From Thoreauomyces humboldtii (lineage: Eukaryota; Chytridiomycota; Chytridiomycetes; Spizellomycetales; Powellomycetaceae), in assembly GCA_027596035.1 (NCBI GenBank), contig JADGJA010000713.1:1-11954 (forward strand): a stretch of DNA of 11,954 nucleotides. Reading direction: 5' to 3'. The position numbers and the translations under genes were made by a program. How positions within the stretch are numbered: the first letter of the stretch is position 1; every line of letters starts with the position of its first letter. Of this stretch, positions 1 through 7,006 are shown piece after piece. The notes under the pieces were generated by a model, which saw only the letters and a list, made by a program, of their open reading frames with translations, had not been told where the DNA came from and made no database searches.

Positions 1-3
1 CGG

Positions 4-21
4 GGGTAGGTCATCCTACCC
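4..21. repeat. Perfect 7-bp hairpin
   Basis: GGGTAGG at 4-10 pairs with CCTACCC at 15-21 across a 4-nt loop (TCAT). It is seen directly in the sequence; its function is unknown. Confidence 0.7.
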
Positions 22-40
22 GTTGTCTCACCTGCGCCTG

Positions 41-59
41 TGTCCGGCGTACCCGGACA
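41..59. repeat. Perfect 7-bp hairpin
   Basis: TGTCCGG at 41-47 pairs with CCGGACA at 53-59 across a 5-nt loop. It lies 20 nt after the first hairpin. Confidence 0.7.
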
Positions 60-316
60 CACATAGCAGGAGCACAGTTACTCCTTAGATAGTCCTCTTT
101 CCCCTCGGCTCTCTCCCCTTTAGTCGAGTAAGCTTCACAAACATATACATTCGTCTATCAGTTCCCACAGCTGCGCCATCCTGGCCACAGAGTCTGCCAG
201 CGAGACAGCCCGGGCCGAACGAGCCTACTCGGACTCTGCGGTACTTGCATCCACCCGTGCCATCGAGCAGGCTGGGCTCCAAGTGGTACAAGTCGGCGGA
301 TGGGAAGGATCGCCTC

Positions 317-323
317 TATATAA
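317..323 (+). promoter_or_regulatory. TATA-box-like motif TATATAA
   Basis: TATATAA is followed by GGGCAGG. It is a good match to a TATA box, but no recognisable gene starts just downstream. It could be the promoter of a decayed LTR or a chance match. Confidence 0.3.
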
Positions 324-495
324 GGGCAGGCGGCTGGCGGCAGGACGACGCCGTTAGCTGTGGGTGGGTTGCGGCGCTGGCAGGAGCTTACATTGTGGAA
401 CACAATCTCTGCTGGCTGATCTCTCGTAATCTGCACGTCTGGCCTCCTCCAGGCATGGACAAGGCGATGTTGGCGGTCGCAAGGCAGCGACTGTT

Positions 496-518
496 AGGGG
501 TCTACATTGCAGACCCCT
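496..518. repeat. Perfect 8-bp hairpin
   Basis: AGGGGTCT at 496-503 pairs with AGACCCCT at 511-518 across a 7-nt loop. The structure is clear in the sequence; its role is unknown. Confidence 0.7.
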
Positions 519-555
519 CCATGGTGAATTGGCTCAAGGAAACTACGGAGTGGTA

Positions 556-602
556 TTGACCTAACGGCATACCTCGCTCGGCTGGGCCGTTGTTAGGGTC
601 AA
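556..602. repeat. Imperfect inverted repeat, TTGACC-TAAC-GGC arms
   Basis: The left arm, TTGACCTAACGGC at 556-568, pairs with a right arm at 586-602 that reads GCC, GTTGTTA, GGGTCAA. The right arm carries a few extra bases. The loop is 17 nt. The TGTTAGG ... CCTAAC motif resembles the terminal inverted repeats of some Copia-type LTRs, but this is only a resemblance. Confidence 0.5.
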
Positions 603-1117
603 TTAATATACTCTGTTAAACTGGGGTTAATTGGCGAATTAAAGTGCTGTACCAAAGGGGGGGGGGGGTCGGAATTTTTTCAGGAATGGGAATGGTTGTC
701 CCCTCTAGAAGAGTGGGCCGTTCGGACAAACGCGTCGCTGTCCTGACACTGGCTTGCTTGTGAGCCATAACCAGGCCTTGTTAGTCATGTTCGATTGCAT
801 CGTCGAGATAGCATTGGCAAACTAGAAAGATCAACGGAAAGGTTTGGTTAACGACGCAACCTGTCGACGACATTTGAGTGGAACACTACCTGATTCCTTA
901 GCGGCTCAGTTGTGAGGAACCTAACCTTTTATTGCTCTGCAAATGATGCGAAGAACTCGGCGATCCAGGTGTCCTTGAGCGCATTCGTAGGAAATGCTGC
1001 GTTTAATAGAACTTGCTTCTTGCATATCTGCTTGACTGGTCTGTACATGTTGCGCGGACACGACCGAAGCGGAAGCGCGTCCAGGGGGAGGTTGGTGCCA
1101 ACGGAAGACGCTTGTGA
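603..1117. other. Intergenic stretch without recognisable gene
   Basis: Apart from the poly(G) run at 657-668 I find nothing assignable here. A 73-codon frame at 912-1133 opens at GTG and ends in TAA. It has no recognisable motif and cannot be joined in frame by an obvious intron to the coding-like sequence after 1118. Confidence 0.5.
657..668 (+). repeat. Homopolymer run of 12 G
   Basis: Twelve consecutive G follow ACCAAA. Such runs are slippage-prone and often mis-sequenced, so the exact length may be unreliable. Confidence 0.9.
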
Positions 1118-1741
1118 ACCGGGCGACTCGTAACCATAGTCGTCGAAGCTGTGCATACGCTCACGACGGGGAAGGCTCTGATCACGCTGATGGAGGTCCT
1201 GTCGAAGAACAGGGAAATCCGGGAGATTCAGCAGCCCCAGCTCGACCTTTTCCAGAAGCTACTTGACCTCCTACACCGCGAGTTGAACTTCTCCCCCTGG
1301 AAGACCAATCTGGACCAAGTTCACGCCCGATCAGCATCCCACGAGAATGTAGCAGCCGTTGCGGCCATGATCGAGCGCCGCCAAGAGTTCATCACGGCGT
1401 GCACCTGGGCCGCCGCCATCATCGGCGGTGCCGCGTTTGGGAGCCACTTGCCCAGAGGGTGGATTGGGACCTACGAGCTTTCGCGTCCTCCGAAACACAG
1501 TCCGACGACTCCGCAAGCGAGTTTACGGTGGCCGTGTGTGTGCCGGTCGCCGCGCAGGGCGAACTGATGCTCGGCTTGCGCAGCTCTAAGGCCTACAAGA
1601 CCAGATACATGGCCAGCGAAAGCAGCTTGACGGTCACAGCTCCAGTCTCCGGCACTCCGCCACTCGTTTTGTACTCTTCCAGACAAACCCTGGACTCAGA
1701 GTCGGTGTACTCGGCGACGAGTGCCCTCGCAGCAACACTCG
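1118..1741 (+). CDS. Coding-like sequence, probable 5' exons of an unrecognised gene (frame changes inside)
   Basis: I do not recognise this protein. From 1118 one frame encodes a helical stretch (motifs LITLMEVLSKNREIREIQ and LDLFQKLLDLLHREL) and runs towards 1430. It may begin after a CATAG acceptor at 1139. A second frame then takes over, with motifs DWDLRAFASSETQSDDSASE and FTVAVCVPVAAQGELMLGL. The join could be an intron, for example 1349-1455 (107 nt; GTAGCA donor, GCCCAG acceptor), which keeps frame, or a one-base indel. At the 3' end an intron at 1742-1808 (67 nt, GTGTGC to TTTAG) would join this in frame to the reading frame ending at 2659. G/C-ending codons support coding in both frames. 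No start codon could be fixed. A pseudogene is the alternative. Confidence 0.4.
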
Positions 1742-1816
1742 GTGTGCCCACGACTACCGTAGAGCAGTGGATAATCACTGCATTTCCGGACAACTGCTTT
1801 GACTTTAGCGCGCAGA

Positions 1817-2659
1817 ATGACCACACCTACGTACGACTCTGACCAAGCCAAGGCACCAGACGTTTCTGACGAGGTTCGTGTCGTGCTTGCCCCGACCGCG
1901 GGGGGAACCGGGCTTCCCGTTGCGGTACTTGATGGCATCGACCGCCTGCGCCGCGCCGACCGAAATCGGCACACTACCGACCTCTGGGCTCCGTTGCAGC
2001 GTGTTGTGCTGCAGAATCGGGCAACGGCGCAACTCGAGAGTTTCCCGTATCTCTACCAAGCTCTGTGTCGCCAGTTTGCTGTCGAGCTAGCAACAGCGGG
2101 CCCTCTCGGCGCAGCCCTCGACGCGCAGGCCTGGGTCGCGGCAAACTGCACGTTCGACCACTACGAACCGGGTGACGGGATGCCCGGCGTCGAATACGGC
2201 GTCTGCGGGAAACGGGTGTGCGTCGCCTTCGGCACGAAGCGCGAGGGTCGCTTGTTCTGGTTCGAGGCGGACAGCACTTGCGTACCGTACAACGACGAGC
2301 TGGACCACGACTTTTCATGTCGGATAGAAGCAGACCCGGATGGAAAAGAAACCCAGCTCTTAGAATACGAGACGTTGCTGGAAGAGGAAGAGGACGACAC
2401 GGAGTCAAACAAACCAACATTTTTGCAGCGCTATCCTCTACCCGAACCAACTTTGCGACGCAGGTGGTGGAAGCCGCAGTCTGAGACATCTGCCCGTCTT
2501 GCAGGAGCAGACATGACGGCCGCCTGGAAGCGCGCGGACCCTGACGCCGAATGGGGCTGCCCGCAACGCTTCGCCATCATGCTTATCGCTTTGACAATGT
2601 GCTTTGTCGTGGAAGAGAGGGTGGTGCTCAGCTGGATTGGCAGTGAGACGGATCTTTGA
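1817..2659 (+). CDS. Hypothetical protein (280 aa from this ATG, or the 3' exon of a longer spliced gene)
   Basis: I do not recognise the family. The ATG at 1817 has A at -3, and the frame runs 280 codons to TGA. If the upstream exons belong to it, this is the last exon, starting at 1809. Visible features are a Cys-containing middle part (GVCGKRVCVAFG), the stretch RLFWFEADSTCVPYNDELDH, an acidic run (LLEEEEDDTES), an RRRWWKP motif and a hydrophobic segment near the C terminus (FAIMLIALTMCFVV) that is short for a membrane helix. An AATAAA lies 57 nt after the stop, which favours a transcribed unit. There is no signal peptide at this start. Codon use is G/C-ending, as in the two conserved genes further right. 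Confidence is moderate that it is coding and low on the gene model. Confidence 0.5.
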   Translation: MTTPTYDSDQAKAPDVSDEVRVVLAPTAGGTGLPVAVLDGIDRLRRADRNRHTTDLWAPLQRVVLQNRATAQLESFPYLYQALCRQFAVELATAGPLGAALDAQAWVAANCTFDHYEPGDGMPGVEYGVCGKRVCVAFGTKREGRLFWFEADSTCVPYNDELDHDFSCRIEADPDGKETQLLEYETLLEEEEDDTESNKPTFLQRYPLPEPTLRRRWWKPQSETSARLAGADMTAAWKRADPDAEWGCPQRFAIMLIALTMCFVVEERVVLSWIGSETDL

Positions 2660-2716
2660 GTAAGCGAAATGCATGAGAAAGCCCGGAAAGTCCCTCCCAC
2701 ATTTTCCCAGTTGATG

Positions 2717-2722
2717 AATAAA
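2717..2722 (+). terminator. Candidate poly(A) hexamer AATAAA
   Basis: AATAAA in an A-rich context lies 57 nt after the stop at 2659, a fitting distance for the 3' end of the unassigned gene. Fungal poly(A) signals are weakly conserved, so this is suggestive only. Confidence 0.4.
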
Positions 2723-2947
2723 AAAATGTATTCTAATAGGTCAGCGAAGTTGATCAGATGCTAGATATAACATGTCTCGCTCCTATACTAATCGAGATCT
2801 TGATCACGAGGTTGCCGGGAAATGTCATTGACGTGTTCACATTGGCCGGAAAGGCTGTTGAGGATAAGGTTCATGGTCATAGGGGCAGAAAAAGGATACT
2901 CAGCCACTTACATTGCGTTTGCGAAGCATGGCCAGCCCTCATCCCCG

Positions 2948-2979
2948 AGCAAGGGTCATGAAGCGCAGCAAGGGTCATG
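2948..2979. repeat. 13-bp direct repeat
   Basis: AGCAAGGGTCATG occurs at 2948-2960 and again at 2967-2979, 19 bp apart and about 290 bp before the velvet start codon. The repeat is exact. A role as a paired binding site is inference. Confidence 0.8.
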
Positions 2980-3263
2980 CATGTACGGTATCGTGGTTTA
3001 CCCCGAACCGAAAGAAGAGAGCAACAACCGGTTCTTTCCCGCCCGCCCCATCGGATCCCGGTGCTAACGCTCTATACCAGCACTCGCGACTTCCGCTGTA
3101 CCCCCGGTGCTCGCCTTGACCCGACACAAACCAAACAGACGCGAGACGAGTAGAAGGAAACCCTTCTTTCCGGCCCCCGCGCTGCCCCATCCTTCTCCCC
3201 TTCGCATCTTGGATCCCCTTAGCGTCGGGTTCCCACGTCCCCCGCGCTCAACGCCACCGCGTC

Positions 3264-6200
3264 ATGACGTCCTTGGGATCCCACTCCCACCACGAGCACC
3301 AGCAGGACCAGGGGCCCCAGGGGAACGTCGGCGGTGTCGGTGTTGGTGTCATCAGGCAATCGGCTTCCGCCATCATCACCACCGCTCGTCAAGGTCAATG
3401 CGGCCAGGGTCACGCAAGTCCTCCTTCCGCTGCAACCCCCTTGTCCGCGGGCAGCGGTACCGGCGCTGCTTCCCCCGCTGCGGTTGTTGCCGCCGACAGC
3501 AACCCGTACCAGTTCATCACGTTGAACCAGAGTCCGCGACAACGCACAAGCAGGTAAAGTTGGCCTGCCGCTACGCGTCCGCTACTTCACGGGTCTACAC
3601 TCTTTCAGCCGGCCCCGCGTCTCATCAAGGCTGATTCCTGCGTTGCTCATGCTGCAGAAACTATGTCCTCAAGCTGCGCCAGCAACCAAAGCACTCACGC
3701 ATGTGCGGATTTGGAGAGAAAGTTGATCGAAGGCCACTCGATCCACCTCCTATCATCGTGAGTGTATCTCCACCTTTTGTCCTAATCACAACGCCGGGTT
3801 TGTCGGAAACCACGCGTGCCGCGTAGCAATCCTGACACGTTACCCGAAGCCTCAACTTACCCGACGCGTTACCCCTGCACAGCAACTGGAGATCAAGAAC
3901 ACTTCCTTCGCGGACGAAAAGTGAGTCGCGAGCATGGACCGCGTTCAACCATGTAGTCTTCCAAATGCTCACGCGAAGCATTCGTTTACGTCCAGCTCGT
4001 ACCTGTACAATCCATACTACTTCATGTACGCGTCGCTGATTGCTCCCGAGGGCGAGGAGGAGCTGCACCTACTGCGCGACGGCAAGACGCGCTCGACCAC
4101 AGGTTCCATCGTCTCGTCATTGTACCGACTGAAGGACCTCGACAACAAGGATGGCGCCTTCTTTGTCTTCCCTGACCTGTCGGTGCGCATGGAAGGCACG
4201 TACCGTCTCAAGGTAAGCGCCGGTCCTCAATGATCACCTGTTTTCAAGAACCTCAGCAGCGAGATGCTGCACGTACGCTCTTCCTCATGCTACCTTGCCT
4301 TTTACTGCTCTTCCGTCCAAAAGTTTTCACTCTTTGAGATCATCAATACCGAAATTTATCACTGCACATCCATCTGCTCTGATATCTTCAATGTTTATCC
4401 AGCCAAGAAGTTCCCGGGCATGGAAGGTGAGCCTGCGGCGGCGTCCACAATAACATATCCGGGATGACGTGATTTCTAAAAGATCAGCTACCTTCAGAGT
4501 CAACTTTCCTCTCGAGAACGTTTGCTGAACAAGGTCTCAAGATTCGGATTCGCAAGGAGCTTCGCATGCGAAAGTAGGTCGCAGTCAGAAACTGCAATCA
4601 AATGTCGACCAGGTCCACTGACAAGTTTTTCCAATTCATGCGTGTTTCCAGAGGCCGTGGAAAGAAAGGAAATAATGACGGAGACGATAGCGGAGATGGT
4701 GGGAAGAAGCGCAGCCGCAAAAAGAGCCGACGAGGGAGCGCTGGGAGCGACAACGGATCCGAGTCCGGATACTCCGATGAGGGCAGACCAGAAGCCGCTC
4801 AAAAGCGACGAACGGGCAATAGCGGATCTTCGGTGAGGGCGTCGTACATCCGGGTGTTTTCTTTGCATCTTCCGTTAGCGCTGACGCCTCTTTTATGTAG
4901 AAAGATGGAAAGGGCGGCTACCCGCAGGGATACTCAGGCTACGACCGCTTCGATCCATCACGGCCCATGGGCGGTATGGGCCGACCGGACCCTCGGCATT
5001 ATGGCCATATGGGACATGAACATCAGTATCCACACTATGGTCCCATGGGCTTGCCGCCAAAGGGATGGCATGGGCACGGTGATCCGTATCAAGGCGGTAT
5101 ATCACCGCACGGTTATCCGCCGATGCACTACGATCCAAATGCTCCTCCCTATCCCCCGCCTCCGACCGCTGGCACGGCTAGCGGTCCTCCCGGACCTGAG
5201 CAAGAAGGTGGCGGATATCCCCTTGGTTACAACCCCAATCAACGCCCTGGATATCCCCCTCCTCACATGTATGGCGGTCGGGAGCTCGACGGGCAAATGA
5301 TGGACTGGCACCACCGAGAGTACCGCCATCCGGGATACGGCCCACCTCTGGTTCCTTATATGGGAGGCGGTGGCCATTATGAAGATCCGAACGCGAGACC
5401 ACCGGCTCCACCCGCTGGCCCAGGTCAGCCTCCAGGCGAGCATCCAAGCATGCCGCCTCTAGGTGCTTCGAATTCCTACTACGATCATCATCCGGGCAGC
5501 AGTGCGAACCATGGTGACTACAAGGCTGAACCTGGACATCCCCCAAAATACCCTCCGCCGTCCAACTACGGTCACGATCCCAGCTTCCACATTCCAGGTC
5601 CCCATGTCCCGGGTGGGAGCAGCGGAGCAGATCCATCGGCTGGTCGGCCCATTTCTCCCTCACAGCATCCCAACCCTCACGGAGAACATGGAGCTCACGG
5701 CATGGACAAGTCTTACGGCGGACCGCCGCCTCACGGACAGGTTCCGCATCAAGGCTACTACCTCCCTTATCCACCTCCAAACATGGGCCCCAATGGAATG
5801 CCTTACTACCCGTCAAATACGGCAGGACCCACGGGGGCCCGCGGCACAGCACCGGGCGACGCGTCAGAAGCTGCTCAACCTGTTCCTGGTCACGGAAGCC
5901 CAAAGCCCACGGGCCAGGACGAAGGCCAACCCGGAAACTACGTAAGTCGTGACTTGTCGACGACGGCATGGATAAATCGTTCCCTTTCTGACCATTGTCT
6001 TGGGCCATTCCTCTCTCCATTCACAGTTGCAGGGACCTTCACCCGGCGGCCCGCCTGCAACAACAGCTCAATCGACTCAGCGGTTGTCGGTTCCCGAAGG
6101 AGGCGGAAGCGCGCTGTCGATCGCATCCCCTTCTCAGCAGTCTCAGCAGGGACAGCAGACGGCATCGTCTCCCGGTGGTGGAGCTGAGCAGGCTTCCCTT

Positions 6201-6287
6201 CAAGGTTCCTCACAACAGCAGCCCACTTCCACGACCCCTTCGACGAGCCTCCCGCCCTCTCGAGGATCGGATGGAGGATGGTTGTAG
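3264..6287 (+). CDS. vosA: Velvet-domain transcriptional regulator, VosA type (9 exons, 768 aa)
   Basis: The exons are 3264-3553, 3658-3757, 3883-3920, 3996-4212, 4324-4426, 4498-4573, 4652-4832, 4901-5941 and 6027-6287. All splice phases agree and all introns are GT..AG, 68-125 nt. The velvet domain spans about residues 91-275: LRQQPKHSRMCGFGEK, DRRPLDPPP, YNPYYFMYASL, FFVFPDLSVRMEGTYRLK, AKKFPGMEESTFLSRTFAEQ and GLKIRIRKELRMRK. The KKFPGMEEST and RMCGFGEK forms fit VosA better than VeA or VelB. A basic KKRSRKKSRR at 293-302 is a probable nuclear localisation signal. Residues 336-682 are rich in Pro, Gly, His and Tyr, and 683-768 are rich in Gln and Ser; both look disordered. In Aspergillus, VosA binds promoters, pairs with VelB and controls spore maturation and trehalose. 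The same role here is inferred. The start is the first in-frame ATG found, with G at -3. Exon 1 (residues 1-97) is low-complexity and the least certain part. Confidence 0.9.
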
Positions 6288-6468
6288 TGTCATCATCGTT
6301 CTTCTCAGAGCCCTGGGACTCCATCCGCTTTCTCTTCTCAAGAGACTTTGTTGAAAGCAAATCCGTTCCCATTTTCTTGTGTTATCACCAACATGTACAC
6401 CCTTTGGGCATGCCCTCCGTGCGCAGGAGGCCTCGCTGTCACTGCCTTAGCATCTTGTACAGCTACTA

Positions 6469-6474
6469 TTTATT
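6469..6474 (-). terminator. Candidate poly(A) hexamer AATAAA (minus strand)
   Basis: TTTATT on the + strand reads AATAAA on the minus strand, 533 nt beyond the importin stop. It is far away, so a nearer unrecognised signal is equally possible. Confidence 0.2.
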
Positions 6475-6557
6475 CCAGGAAAAATCAACCCGAGACAGAA
6501 CGCTACCGTCATAGACGAAACTGCTCACATCACTGATGGTGCAAGGCCATTGTTGGG

Positions 6558-6563
6558 AATAAA
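6558..6563 (+). terminator. Candidate poly(A) hexamer AATAAA for the velvet gene
   Basis: AATAAA lies 271 nt after the velvet stop at 6287. It is a plausible 3'-end signal, weakly supported as always in fungi. Confidence 0.35.
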
Positions 6564-6771
6564 GAAAAGGGGAGTGTATGGCAAGAAGCAGGTGGGAAGA
6601 GTAAAAGGTGGGGAGGGTGTGAGAAAGATAACAAGGGCAGGGGCCTACGAGTGAGGGTGAGAGATACGAGCACAGACTTACAGGGGAGTGGGTGGTGGTG
6701 GTGTGGTGCGTGTTGTGTTTTGAGGGAGTGTATAGACGGGGCTGTGGGGGCAACTGGGGGTGTGAAAAAAA

Positions 6772-6796
6772 GGGGAGGGAATATGGGGAGAGGGGG
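6772..6796 (+). other. G-quadruplex-capable motif
   Basis: Four G runs (6772-6775, 6777-6779, 6785-6788, 6792-6796) are separated by loops of 1, 5 and 3 nt, which fits the G3+N1-7 rule. It lies in the convergent intergenic region, just past the importin gene on its 3' side. Folding in the cell is untested. Confidence 0.5.
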
Positions 6797-7006
6797 TAGG
6801 AAAGGGAACTGGAGAGGTTTCGCGCAACCGGCGCTGGGCGTGAGCCGTGCGAATGTATAGAAAGCTGGTGCGACCCAAGCTTGCTATACTCTCGACCTAC
6901 GGATCAACGTGTTGGCCGCACGCACCTCGACCCGTATCACTGTCGGTAGCGCATCGAGCTTCTTCGTCCACGGCCGAGGAGCAGCGAGGGGTGGACGCAC
7001 CCGAGT

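Larger units (their letters stand above)
1..620. other. Non-coding segment rich in inverted repeats, possible LTR or transposon debris
   Basis: No reading frame here has a convincing ATG start, and I recognise no protein. The segment holds four inverted repeats (listed separately) and a TATA box at 317-323 followed by a G-rich stretch. A TATA box inside non-coding DNA with short hairpins is compatible with an LTR or a small non-autonomous element, but I see no reverse transcriptase or integrase frame, no target-site duplication and no second copy. A 104-codon frame at 245-559 opens only at TTG and is probably chance. The mobile-element label is inference. Confidence 0.3.
2660..3263 (+). promoter_or_regulatory. 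Upstream region of the velvet gene, with CT-rich tract
   Basis: This 604-nt stretch separates the unassigned gene from the velvet ATG at 3264. It contains a duplicated 13-mer (separate entry) and a pyrimidine-rich tract at 3161-3210, typical of the zone just before fungal transcription starts. No clear TATA box was found. A 67-codon ATG frame at 2758-2961 lacks the G/C third-position bias of the neighbouring genes and is probably not a gene, though it could be an upstream ORF if transcription starts early. Confidence 0.4.
6288..7006. other. Convergent intergenic region, G-rich on the + strand
   Basis: This separates the stop codons of the velvet (+) and importin (-) genes, so it holds both 3' UTRs. 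From about 6590 to 6825 the + strand is markedly purine- and G-rich, with repeated GGG runs and GGTGGTGGTGGTG. A 95-codon minus-strand frame at 6466-6753 is the low-complexity complement of this and is not a credible gene. Nothing else is assignable up to 7006. Confidence 0.6.

Noticed and set aside
245..559. 104-codon + strand frame near the left end
   Set aside because: It opens only at TTG, overlaps a TATA box and a perfect hairpin, and has no recognisable motif.
556..602. Primer-binding site for a retroelement (TGGTATTGACC nearby at 551)
   Set aside because: TGGTA suits a tRNA 3' end, but the rest matches no tRNA I can name and no LTR boundary is visible next to it.
1428..1455. Possible 28-nt intron (GTGCCG to CCCAG) to explain the frame change
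   Set aside because: It is too short to be spliced and gives the wrong frame afterwards.
1831..1852. Possible 22-nt intron in the unassigned gene
   Set aside because: It is far below any workable intron length. The 67-nt option at 1742-1808 gives the same frame.
2758..2961. 67-codon ATG frame with a hydrophobic start (MLDITCLAPILIEILITRL)
   Set aside because: Codon use lacks the G/C third-position bias of the neighbouring genes, and there is no known family. At most it is an upstream ORF.
3107..3634. 175-codon + strand frame, Pro/Arg-rich
   Set aside because: It opens at GTG and overlaps velvet exon 1 in another frame. Only the 3264 frame joins in phase to the velvet domain.
5178..6020. 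280-codon minus-strand frame opposite the velvet tail
   Set aside because: It is the shadow of the low-complexity coding exon 8 and has no motif of its own.
6466..6753. 95-codon minus-strand frame in the convergent region
   Set aside because: Its Ser/His/Thr/Pro-rich composition simply mirrors the G-rich + strand.
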